Shown here piece by piece: positions 1 to 5,078 of a DNA stretch of 5,756 bases. The stretch covers positions 1 to 5,756 of the forward strand of contig ASPC01000051.1 of the NCBI GenBank assembly GCA_000405345.1, read 5' to 3'. The notes beneath the pieces were generated by a model that made no database searches, was not told where the DNA came from, and saw nothing but the letters and a program-made list of their open reading frames with translations. The translations under genes were made by a program, and so were the position numbers. Numbering within the stretch: position 1 is the first letter of the stretch; the number at the start of each line of letters is the position of its first letter. The DNA is from Atribacteria bacterium SCGC AAA255-N14. GTDB taxonomy: Bacteria > Atribacterota > JS1 > SB-45 > 34-128.

Positions 1-319
1 CTAATTCAAATAATACCTTTCCAGGTTTTACTACTGCCACCCAATGGTCGGGGGCTCCTTTTCCTTTACCCATCCTGGTTTCTGCCGGTTTTTTAGTCAC
101 TGATTTATCAGGAAACATTCTTACCCAAACTTTTCCACCTCTTTTTATTGCATGAGTAATAGCAACCCGTGCCGCTTCTATCTGGGCACTGGTTATCCAA
201 TGAGGCTCTAATGCCTGCAAGCCAAAATCTCCAAAAGCAATAAAATTTCCTTTATGGGCACACCCTTTAATGGTTCCCCTATGTGTTTTCCGATATTTCG
301 TTCTAGCTGGTTGTAACAT
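1..319 (-). CDS. rplP: 50S ribosomal protein L16 (partial, C-terminus beyond window)
   Basis: L16 is a late-assembling 50S protein near the A-site tRNA elbow and the peptidyl-transferase centre. The 106 visible residues begin [15 protein letters not shown], followed by [11 protein letters not shown] (about 29-39), [12 protein letters not shown] (42-53), KRGGKVWVR (59-67), [12 protein letters not shown] (69-80) and RMGKGKG (82-88). These are the L16 hallmarks. The arginine before MGKGKG matches the one hydroxylated in E. coli L16; whether it is modified here is unknown. L16 proteins usually have about 135-145 residues, so roughly the last 30 are missing off the left edge, and no stop codon is seen. 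The ATG at 319-317 lies inside the end of rpsC, giving a 17-nt overlap. An AAGGAG site at 334-329, 9 nt upstream and within rpsC, supports this start and suggests translational coupling. Confidence 0.97.
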   Translation of the reverse strand, partial: MLQPARTKYRKTHRGTIKGCAHKGNFIAFGDFGLQALEPHWITSAQIEAARVAITHAIKRGGKVWVRMFPDKSVTKKPAETRMGKGKGAPDHWVAVVKPGKVLFEL

Positions 320-1037
320 CTTTCCGTGCTCCTTCTCTACTTGATTCTTCTACCTTCTCGTCAGTTAAAACCTTGTCTGCTTCTTTCTGATTAGATACCC
401 CTTTGTTTTTTACTGGAAGTATTTCTCCTCGGAAAATCCACACCTTAACGCCAATTTTACCATAAGTTGTATTAGCTTCGACAAGACCATAATCTATATC
501 CGCTCGCAAAGTATGGAGAGGTAACCTACCTTCTAAGTGCCATTCTGTTCTTGCTATTTCAGCCCCACCTATTCTGCCTGAACAGGATACTTTTATTCCT
601 TCTGCGCCCATTCTTATAGAACGGCTGGTTGCCTGCCTCATTGCTCTTTTAGTAGAGCCTCTCCTTTCCAGTTGTTCAGCAATATTCTCTGCAACTAACT
701 TAGCGTCTAATTCAGGTTTTTTTACTTCAACAATTTTTATCTGTAAATCATTTTTTACAAATTTAGACAGCTCTTCTTTTAATTTAGTAACTTCAGCTCC
801 TTTTCGGCCTATTACAATACCCGGTCTTGCGCAATTAATAGTTAACCTCACTCGATCAGCTATACGTTCAATTTCGACACAAGAAATTCCAGCATGCTTT
901 AAACGATTATTGATATATTTTCTTATTTTGTAATCCTGATATACATTTTCTGCATAACCCTTTTTTGCAAACCACTTAACATCCCAATCCTTTATAATTC
1001 CAATTCTTAATCCTTTTGGATGTACTTTCTGTCCCAA
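303..1037 (-). CDS. rpsC: 30S ribosomal protein S3
   Basis: S3 sits in the 30S head at the mRNA entry tunnel and contributes to mRNA unwinding. The 244-residue product starts [13 protein letters not shown], the universal S3 N-terminus. It has a type-2 KH domain with the GRKG loop at residues 77-80, a basic helix ([10 protein letters not shown], 125-134) matching the helicase-associated surface, and the C-domain signature [13 protein letters not shown] (154-166) followed by HTLRADIDY and [18 protein letters not shown]. The last 35 or so residues are a charged, probably disordered tail; it makes the protein somewhat longer than E. coli S3 (233). The start codon is TTG (1037-1035), directly after the rplV stop as TAATTG. 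A GGAGG within a long purine run (1050-1046), 8 nt upstream, supports it, and no better start fits the conserved N-terminus. It overlaps rplP at its 3' end. Confidence 0.98.
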   Translation of the reverse strand: MGQKVHPKGLRIGIIKDWDVKWFAKKGYAENVYQDYKIRKYINNRLKHAGISCVEIERIADRVRLTINCARPGIVIGRKGAEVTKLKEELSKFVKNDLQIKIVEVKKPELDAKLVAENIAEQLERRGSTKRAMRQATSRSIRMGAEGIKVSCSGRIGGAEIARTEWHLEGRLPLHTLRADIDYGLVEANTTYGKIGVKVWIFRGEILPVKNKGVSNQKEADKVLTDEKVEESSREGARKDVTTS

Positions 1038-1382
1038 TTACTTCCCCTCCCCTTTATGATCAACTATAATGGTAATGTGGCTAGTTCTTTTTCTTATTTT
1101 ACTTGCTCTGCCCATAGCCCGAGGTCTAAATCTTTTCACTGTAGGTCCTTCATCAGCATAGGCTTCGGATATGTATAAATCCTCTACGTTTATATCATTA
1201 TTATTTTGTGCGTTATAAATCGCAGAGTGTAAGACATTGTATACCATTTTAGCTGAACGGTTAGGAAGAAATTTCATGGTTAAGAGAGCTTCACCAGCAT
1301 TCTTGCCTCGAATAATATCTAAAACCTGCCTCCCTTTGCGGGCAGATATAGGTAAATATTTACCTAATGCCTTTATACTCAT
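1038..1382 (-). CDS. rplV: 50S ribosomal protein L22
   Basis: L22 binds 23S rRNA and lines the peptide exit tunnel with an extended beta-hairpin. The 114 residues match the family's usual length. Near the N-terminus, LPISARKGRQVLDIIRGK (9-27) is the conserved 23S-binding motif, and KMVYNVLHSAIYNAQNN (45-61) is the conserved helix. The tunnel hairpin lies at about 78-98 (EGPTVKRFRPRAMGRA), ending with RTSHITIIV. The usual RKVR pattern in the first motif reads RKGR here, a mild deviation. The ATG at 1382-1380 has an AGGAGG site at 1394-1389 with 6-nt spacing. The TAA stop abuts the TTG start of rpsC. An unusually long 153-nt gap precedes the gene. Confidence 0.98.
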   Translation of the reverse strand: MSIKALGKYLPISARKGRQVLDIIRGKNAGEALLTMKFLPNRSAKMVYNVLHSAIYNAQNNNDINVEDLYISEAYADEGPTVKRFRPRAMGRASKIRKRTSHITIIVDHKGEGK

Positions 1383-1535
1383 TGCTTTCCTCCTAATTTA
1401 ATTTATTTGCTTTTCCGCAATAATAGATATTAATTATTTGGTCATCTTTATAAATTTAAATAAATCTTTTTTTGATTATTTATTATAAGAAATCAAAAGA
1501 ACTTTTCTTAATATTTTACTACCTAACATTATTTA
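1383..1535. other. AT-rich intergenic gap between rpsS and rplV
   Basis: This 153-nt stretch separates rpsS from rplV, which in most S10 operons are only a few bases apart. It is very AT-rich and contains no open frame with ribosomal-protein similarity. Visible contents are the rplV ribosome-binding site at its left end and a weak inverted repeat at 1470-1498. On the coding strand a TATAAT hexamer lies inside that repeat's loop region, but no convincing -35 box sits 16-18 nt upstream. I cannot assign a function. It could be an internal promoter region, an mRNA processing site or a decayed insertion. Confidence 0.6.
1470..1498. repeat. AT-rich inverted repeat in the rpsS-rplV gap
   Basis: Perfect 8-bp arms TTTTGATT (1470-1477) and AATCAAAA (1491-1498) enclose 13 nt that can extend the stem by a few weaker pairs around a 3-nt loop. 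Only two of the eight pairs... more exactly, only one G-C pair is present per stem, so the RNA hairpin would be weak. On the coding strand it is followed by an A-run, not a T-run, so it is not a standard intrinsic terminator. It may be chance in such AT-rich DNA. Confidence 0.35.
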
Positions 1536-1820
1536 TTACTTTAACGAGGTTGTTCTTTCAGTATGAGCGCTATGCCCCTTAAAAATTCTAGTAGGAGAAA
1601 ATTCCCCTAATTTATGGCCTACCATGTTTTCGGTAATATATACTGGAATATGTCTTTTACCATTATGTACAGCAATGGTATGTCCAACCATTATAGGAAA
1701 AATCGTTGAACTTCTTGACCAAGTCTTAATTATAGTTTTCTTTCTCTTCTGATTTAGTTCTCTAATTTTACTTAATAATTTTTCGTCTATATAGGGTCCC
1801 TTTTTTAAAGATCTAGACAT
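1536..1820 (-). CDS. rpsS: 30S ribosomal protein S19
   Basis: S19 lies in the 30S head, contacts S13 and the bridge to the 50S, and helps hold A- and P-site tRNA. The 94 residues begin [16 protein letters not shown], the family N-terminus. They continue with [13 protein letters not shown] (residues 30-42), [30 protein letters not shown] in two conserved blocks, and PTRIFKGH before a short basic tail. The usual WSRR reads WSRS here, a small deviation. The length equals that of typical homologues (about 92-95). The ATG is at 1820-1818. The nearest Shine-Dalgarno (GGGAGG at 1838-1833) has a longish 12-nt spacing. The gene follows rplB after 25 nt and is separated from rplV by the 153-nt gap. Confidence 0.98.
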   Translation of the reverse strand: MSRSLKKGPYIDEKLLSKIRELNQKRKKTIIKTWSRSSTIFPIMVGHTIAVHNGKRHIPVYITENMVGHKLGEFSPTRIFKGHSAHTERTTSLK

Positions 1821-1845
1821 CTAAAACAACTGCCTCCCTTATTTG

Positions 1846-2679
1846 CTATTTTTTCGTCCTTCTTTTTACAATATACTTATCTGAAGGTTTATTCTTTTTT
1901 CTGGTTCTATACCCCTTTGCAGGTATGCCGGTTGGGGAAACCGGATGTCCGCCTCCAGAACTCTTTCCTTCTCCTCCGCCCATGGGATGATCAACAGGAT
2001 TCATAGCTACCCCTCTAACCGTTGGCCTTATACCTAACCATCTACTTTTACCTGCTTTACCACGTGATAAATTTTCGTGAATAAGGTTACCAATTTGCCC
2101 GATACTGGCTTTACACTCCAAATGAATTAACCTTACTTCCCTAGAAGGTAATCTAACATGAGCATATTTTCCTTCTTTGGCCATAAGTTGAGCTACTGTT
2201 CCAGCAGAACGAACTAATTTACCGCCTTGCCCTGCTTTTAATTCAATATTATGAATCAAAGTACCCGTAGGGATATCTTTTAATGATTTTGTGTTTCCTA
2301 CCTTTATATCCGCATCTCTTCCGGAAATAATTACATCTCCTACTTTTAAATTTGCCGGACATAGAATGTATTTCTTTTCTCCATCATAGTATTTGAGTAA
2401 AGCAATTCGTGCTGAACGATTTGGATCATATTCAATACTAGAAACCTTTGCCGGAATTCCCTCTTTTTGTTTCCTAAAATCAATTATTCTATACTTTCTT
2501 TTACTCCCACCGCCTTGATGCCTAACCGTTAGTTTGCCTTGATTATTTCTTCCGCCTCTTTTTTTAAGTCCTATGGTTAAAGATTTTTCTGGCTTATCGG
2601 TAGTAATTTCATCAAAGGTCGAAATGGTCATAAATCTTCTCCCGGGAGAAGTAGGTTTAAATTTTTTTATCTCAGCCAC
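1846..2679 (-). CDS. rplB: 50S ribosomal protein L2
   Basis: L2 is a primary 23S-binding protein needed for subunit association and close to the peptidyl-transferase centre. The 277 residues match the usual 273-280. The start reads [18 protein letters not shown], then [22 protein letters not shown] in two conserved parts (about 43-64) and the OB-fold segment with [15 protein letters not shown]. The SH3-like domain carries [22 protein letters not shown], and the C-terminal extension carries [19 protein letters not shown] (from about 214) and [10 protein letters not shown]. In the normally near-invariant DHPHGGGEG motif the second histidine is methionine (residue 233). The first histidine (231), equivalent to E. 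coli His229, is kept. The start codon is GTG (2679-2677), with an AGGAAGGTG-like site at 2697-2689. The gap to rplW is 36 nt. Confidence 0.98.
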   Translation of the reverse strand: MAEIKKFKPTSPGRRFMTISTFDEITTDKPEKSLTIGLKKRGGRNNQGKLTVRHQGGGSKRKYRIIDFRKQKEGIPAKVSSIEYDPNRSARIALLKYYDGEKKYILCPANLKVGDVIISGRDADIKVGNTKSLKDIPTGTLIHNIELKAGQGGKLVRSAGTVAQLMAKEGKYAHVRLPSREVRLIHLECKASIGQIGNLIHENLSRGKAGKSRWLGIRPTVRGVAMNPVDHPMGGGEGKSSGGGHPVSPTGIPAKGYRTRKKNKPSDKYIVKRRTKK

Positions 2680-2715
2680 TTTAGTCTACACCTTCCTTAA
2701 ATGTCTTTTTAAACT

Positions 2716-3003
2716 CTAAATATTTTCTAATTCTTTAATTTTTTCACCTTTTTTTAGGGTAACTATAGCTTTCTTCCAATGGGACGTCTTTCCAGAGTAT
2801 TTTCCTAGACTCTTCTTTTTGCCTGGCATCTTCATAATATTTACTTTTGCAACTTTAGTTTTAAATTTCTCTTCGATAGATTTTCCAATTTCAGTAGAAT
2901 TAACTTTCCAATCTACCTTAAATACATATTTATTCTCTTCTTTTAGTCTTACGGTTTTCTCTGAAATTATCGGTTCTAATATAATATCTCTATCTGAAGG
3001 CAT
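2716..3003 (-). CDS. rplW: 50S ribosomal protein L23
   Basis: L23 is a small 50S protein at the exit-tunnel rim and the docking site for trigger factor and the signal recognition particle. The 95-residue product has the usual bacterial length. PIISEKTVRL (11-20) is the conserved N-terminal motif; its glutamate (E15) corresponds to E. coli Glu18, the trigger-factor contact. NKYVFKVDWKVNSTEIGKSIE (25-45, a family signature) and FKTKVAKVNIMKMPGK follow, with the final WKKAIVTLKKGEKI strand. The ATG at 3003-3001 overlaps the rplD stop by one base (TAATG). A full AGGAGGTG site (3019-3012), encoded within the last rplD codons, lies 8 nt upstream. The pair is probably translationally coupled. Confidence 0.98.
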   Translation of the reverse strand: MPSDRDIILEPIISEKTVRLKEENKYVFKVDWKVNSTEIGKSIEEKFKTKVAKVNIMKMPGKKKSLGKYSGKTSHWKKAIVTLKKGEKIKELENI

Positions 3004-3626
3004 TATATTAACACCTCCTCAATTTGTTTTAAAGCTTTTTTGGTAATTATTATTTTTTCATGGTTTATAAGGTCGTAGGCATTTATTTTAGAAACAGGCA
3101 AGACCTGTGTTCCTTTAATATTTCTTGCTGCTTGAGCTATACCGTTATCTTCTTTTTCAATTATTATTAATGGTTTTTTAAATGCTTGTAAATTCTTTAA
3201 AATTTCCACCAACTTACTAGTCTTATTTTCCTTTAATGATAATTCATCTACAATTATAATTTCTTTATTACCTAACTTATCTGATAGTACCGATTTTAAG
3301 GCGGCAATTTTCATTTTTTTAGGCAAAGAAAAAGAATAATCTCTCGGGGATGGTCCAAATACAATTCCACCTCCTACCCAAATAGGCGAACTATTAGTTC
3401 CTGCCCTAGCCCTTCCAGTTCCCTTTTGTTTCCAAGGTTTAGCTCCTCCACCTCTTACTGCACTTCTATTTTTTGTAGAAGCAGTCCCTCTTCTTCTGTT
3501 TGCTAAATAACGCTTAACCGCTTGATGAACAAGATATTTATTTACTTTAGCACTAAAAATATTATCTTTTAGGGAAACTTCTCCCACATTTTCTCCTTTA
3601 ATATTATGAACTGATAAAGCAATCAT
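3003..3626 (-). CDS. rplD: 50S ribosomal protein L4
   Basis: L4 binds 23S rRNA early in assembly, and its long internal loop reaches the exit-tunnel constriction beside L22. The 207 residues match the family. RRRGTASTKNRSAVRGGG (44-61), KPWKQKGTGRARAGT (63-77), SPIWVGGGIVFGP (80-92) and RDYSFSLPKKMK (95-106) form the loop and its base; the C-terminal half is the Rossmann-like domain. Within the loop the common SPIWRGGG reads SPIWVGGG. The ATG is at 3626-3624, with AAAGGAGG at 3641-3634 and 7-nt spacing. It follows rplC after 36 nt and overlaps rplW by 1 nt. In gamma-proteobacteria L4 represses its own operon through the S10 leader; nothing here shows that leader. Confidence 0.98.
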   Translation of the reverse strand: MIALSVHNIKGENVGEVSLKDNIFSAKVNKYLVHQAVKRYLANRRRGTASTKNRSAVRGGGAKPWKQKGTGRARAGTNSSPIWVGGGIVFGPSPRDYSFSLPKKMKIAALKSVLSDKLGNKEIIIVDELSLKENKTSKLVEILKNLQAFKKPLIIIEKEDNGIAQAARNIKGTQVLPVSKINAYDLINHEKIIITKKALKQIEEVLI

Positions 3627-3662
3627 AGATAAGCCTCCTTTCCTGGTAAAAATATACTTAAA

Positions 3663-4286
3663 TTACCTGTTTTTATTAATTACAAGCACTGCTCCTTTTG
3701 CACCGGGAACTGAACCTCTAATTAAAATTAAATTTCTTTCGAGGTTAATTTTTACTACCTCTACATTTTTCACCGTAACCCTATCCGTTCCCATATGCCC
3801 TGGCAATTTTTGTCCCTTAAAAACTCGAGCTGCATCTGTAGCTCCAATTGAACCAACTGATCTAAAATACTCCTTCTGGCCATGGGTCTTAGGTCCACCT
3901 GAAAAATTATGTCTTTTAATTGCGCCAGCAAACCCTTTCCCCTTAGATATTCCTACAATATCTACCTTGTCACCTTCTTTAAAAATATCTACCTTTACCT
4001 CTGCACCAGATGAATATTTATTGGAATCTTCAATTTTAAATTCTCTGATATGCTTTATTGAGCTTACTTTATATTTATTAAGATGACCGGTTATGGGTTT
4101 GGAAACTTTTTTCTCTTTTACTTCCTTAAAACCCAATTGAACTGCATTATAACCATCCTTTTCTATAGTTTTCTTCTGTATTACTTGACAGGGACCGGCT
4201 AAAATTACAGTTACCGGAATAGATTCTCCATTTTTTGCAAATATTCTTGTCATTCCTACTTTCTCTCCCAATATTCCTGCTACCAT
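3663..4286 (-). CDS. rplC: 50S ribosomal protein L3
   Basis: L3 nucleates 50S assembly and sends an extended arm to the peptidyl-transferase centre. Starting from the ATG at 4286-4284 the product has 207 residues and begins MVAGILGEKVGMTRIF, the family N-terminus. It contains KGKGFAGAIKRHNFSGGPKTHG in the central arm region, then GSIGATDAARVFKGQKLPGHMG and DRVTVKNVEVV. An upstream in-frame GTG at 4298 would add four residues. That GTG is part of the GGAGGTG Shine-Dalgarno (4302-4296), which sits 9 nt from the ATG, so the ATG is preferred. The region before the gene is a 281-nt repeat-bearing gap (4287-4567), unusual between rpsJ and rplC. Downstream, rplD follows after 36 nt. Confidence 0.96.
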   Translation of the reverse strand: MVAGILGEKVGMTRIFAKNGESIPVTVILAGPCQVIQKKTIEKDGYNAVQLGFKEVKEKKVSKPITGHLNKYKVSSIKHIREFKIEDSNKYSSGAEVKVDIFKEGDKVDIVGISKGKGFAGAIKRHNFSGGPKTHGQKEYFRSVGSIGATDAARVFKGQKLPGHMGTDRVTVKNVEVVKINLERNLILIRGSVPGAKGAVLVINKNR

Positions 4287-4295
4287 TTTTACATT

Positions 4296-4302
4296 CACCT
4301 CC
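4296..4302 (-). promoter_or_regulatory. Ribosome-binding site that sets the rplC start
   Basis: The GGAGGTG on the minus strand is a near-perfect anti-Shine-Dalgarno match 9 nt before the ATG at 4286. The alternative GTG start for L3 lies inside this site, which argues against using it. Between the site and the ATG is an out-of-frame ATG directly followed by TAA (4294-4289), a minimal start-stop. Confidence 0.8.
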
Positions 4303-4310
4303 GAGTCTAA

Positions 4311-4338
4311 TATATTGTATTGCGTATCGTGTCAGTAT
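4311..4338 (+). repeat. Degenerate 7-nt tandem repeat upstream of rplC
   Basis: Four consecutive heptads can be read: TATATTG, TATTGCG, TATCGTG and TCAGTAT. The 13-nt stretch GTATTGCGTATCG (4317-4329) recurs exactly at 4924-4936 in the same orientation and at 5062-5074 inverted, so this gap and the tuf-rpsJ gap carry related elements. It overlaps the left end of the long inverted repeat at 4334-4459. Confidence 0.65.
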
Positions 4339-4459
4339 TAAACTAAAAACTTAAAGCAAAAAACGAAAACCATAATTCAAAATTCAAAACTTTTTCTTTA
4401 GTTTTAGGTTTTAAGTTTTGGTTTTACGTTTTTAGCTTTACACTTTACGCTCTAATACT
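4334..4459. repeat. Long imperfect inverted repeat between rpsJ and rplC
   Basis: The ends are exact inverted copies: AGTATTA at 4334-4340 and TAATACT at 4453-4459. Moving inward, the left arm has AAAGC, AAAAACG, AAAACC and short CAAAA blocks in the same order as the reverse complement of the right arm, with small gaps and mismatches. The arms therefore pair imperfectly over most of the 126 bp. In RNA this would be a long, AT-rich stem within the operon message. There is no open frame inside. It resembles a degenerate palindromic or MITE-like intergenic element. No target-site duplication was recognised. Confidence 0.6.
4402..4450 (+). repeat. Heptad-like tandem repeat, TTTTANG type
   Basis: The right arm of the long inverted repeat divides into units of about 7 nt: TTTTAGG (4402-4408), TTTTAAG (4409-4415), TTTTGG (4416-4421), TTTTACG (4422-4428), TTTTTAGC (4429-4436), TTTACAC (4437-4443) and TTTACGC (4444-4450). 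The left arm has an exact heptad tandem, AATTCAA twice (4374-4387). The period is plain, but the units drift and two are 6 or 8 nt long. Confidence 0.55.
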
Positions 4460-4567
4460 ATTCACTAACGATTATTTTAACTTCGCCTAATACAATTTTT
4501 TTAAATAAACACCCTATTAATTAATTTAAAAATATGCTAGAAAATTATTCGGTTTATCTTCCTATCT

Positions 4568-4876
4568 TTATTCCAGAGTTTTGAGCTCAATATCTACGCC
4601 TGATGGTAAATCAAGATGCATTAATGCTTCTATAGTCTTGGTGGAGGGCTCTAAAATATCAATCAATCTTTTGTGAGTTCTCATTTCAAACTCTTCTCTT
4701 GATTTTTTATCCACATGTGGTGAACGTAAGACACAATATTTATTTATTTCTGTTGGTAAGGGTATAGGACCAGAAAATTTCCCACCAATTCTTTTTACAG
4801 TATTTATTATCATTAGGGTAGAATTGTCTAATATTCTGTGATCATATGCTTGTAAACGAATTCTTATTTTTTGCAT
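4568..4876 (-). CDS. rpsJ: 30S ribosomal protein S10
   Basis: S10 is in the 30S head and, as NusE, is also a partner of NusB in transcription antitermination. The 102 residues match the usual length. They begin [17 protein letters not shown], followed by GPIPLPTEI (36-44), the loop that inserts into the head, and the signature [22 protein letters not shown] (52-73). The usual FTVLRSP appears as YCVLRSP. The ATG at 4876-4874 is the only in-frame start, since an in-frame TAG lies just upstream. The best Shine-Dalgarno, GGGAGGT (4898-4892), has a long 15-nt spacing, which may lower initiation or reflect an AT-rich leader. The gene stands alone between two repeat-bearing gaps of 281 and 202 nt. 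Confidence 0.98.
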   Translation of the reverse strand: MQKIRIRLQAYDHRILDNSTLMIINTVKRIGGKFSGPIPLPTEINKYCVLRSPHVDKKSREEFEMRTHKRLIDILEPSTKTIEALMHLDLPSGVDIELKTLE

Positions 4877-4910
4877 GAACTTTTTTAACTTACCTCCCTA
4901 TTACAATTCG

Positions 4911-4940
4911 TATCAAGTATCGCGTATTGCGTATCGCGTA
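4911..4940 (+). repeat. Heptad tandem array, left arm
   Basis: The units are TATCAAG (4911-4917), TATCGCG (4918-4924), TATTGCG (4925-4931) and TATCGCG (4932-4938), then TA. The consensus is TATYGCG. It is the inverted partner of the array at 5046-5075. Confidence 0.8.
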
Positions 4941-4977
4941 AAACTCAAAACTATTTCGGATAATGTAATATTCTCTA

Positions 4978-5002
4978 TAGAGGCGTATGCAATACGCCCC
5001 TA
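4978..5002. repeat. Compact GC-rich hairpin in the centre of the tuf-rpsJ element
   Basis: GGCGTAT (4982-4988) and ATACGCC (4992-4998) form a perfect 7-bp stem around a GCA loop. After one mismatch (4981/4999), three more pairs extend it to 4978-5002. It stands out in an AT-rich gap. On the minus strand no U-tract follows, so it is not a typical rho-independent terminator; an mRNA processing or stability role is possible but unproven. Confidence 0.7.
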
Positions 5003-5028
5003 CTTCTTTACTTATTAATATTCATTCG

Positions 5029-5075
5029 TATTTTGTATCTTGTAACGCAATACGCGATACGCGATACGCAATACG
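5029..5075 (+). repeat. Heptad tandem array, right arm
   Basis: From 5046 the heptads are CGCAATA (5046-5052), CGCGATA (5053-5059), CGCGATA (5060-5066) and CGCAATA (5067-5073), then CG; the consensus is CGCRATA. Just before them, TATTTTG (5029-5035) and TATCTTG (5036-5042) are degenerate heptads in the opposite sense, so this arm can also fold on itself. The array ends 3 nt before the tuf stop codon. Confidence 0.8.
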
Positions 5076-5078
5076 ATT

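Larger units (their letters stand above)
4909..5075. repeat. Nested inverted-repeat element between tuf and rpsJ
   Basis: The 167-bp element has outer arms made of heptad repeats in opposite orientations. An 18-nt arm at 4923-4940 is the exact reverse complement of 5058-5075. A second register also pairs about 15 nt. A compact hairpin occupies the middle (4978-5002). The word ATTCGTAT is repeated directly at 4906-4913 and 5024-5031. No coding frame with any recognisable product is present. The element lies between two highly expressed genes and leaves only a few bases before the tuf stop codon. No T-run follows any stem on the transcribed strand, so it does not look like a standard terminator. 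Confidence 0.75.

Noticed and set aside
1470..1520. Promoter using the TATAAT hexamer in the rpsS-rplV gap
   Set aside because: The hexamer is exact, but the sequence about 17 nt upstream is a poor match to TTGACA.
2819..3046. Plus-strand open frame of 75 codons opposite rplW and the end of rplD
   Set aside because: It lies antisense to well-recognised ribosomal-protein genes, has no Shine-Dalgarno I can see and no recognisable product.
4287..4567. Promoters for rplC on the minus strand
   Set aside because: Several TTG-containing and TA-rich hexamers occur, but none pair with 16-18-nt spacing to give a convincing -35/-10; such AT-rich DNA yields many chance matches.
4909..5075. CRISPR array
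   Set aside because: The repeats are 7 nt and contiguous, with no 25-40-nt repeats separated by unique spacers, and no cas genes are near.
4877..5078. Rho-independent terminator after tuf
   Set aside because: Stems are present, but none is followed by a T-run on the transcribed strand.
4877..5078. L4-responsive S10 leader of the gamma-proteobacterial type
   Set aside because: The region is built of heptad repeats and I see no matching multi-hairpin leader; that control is known from gamma-proteobacteria only.
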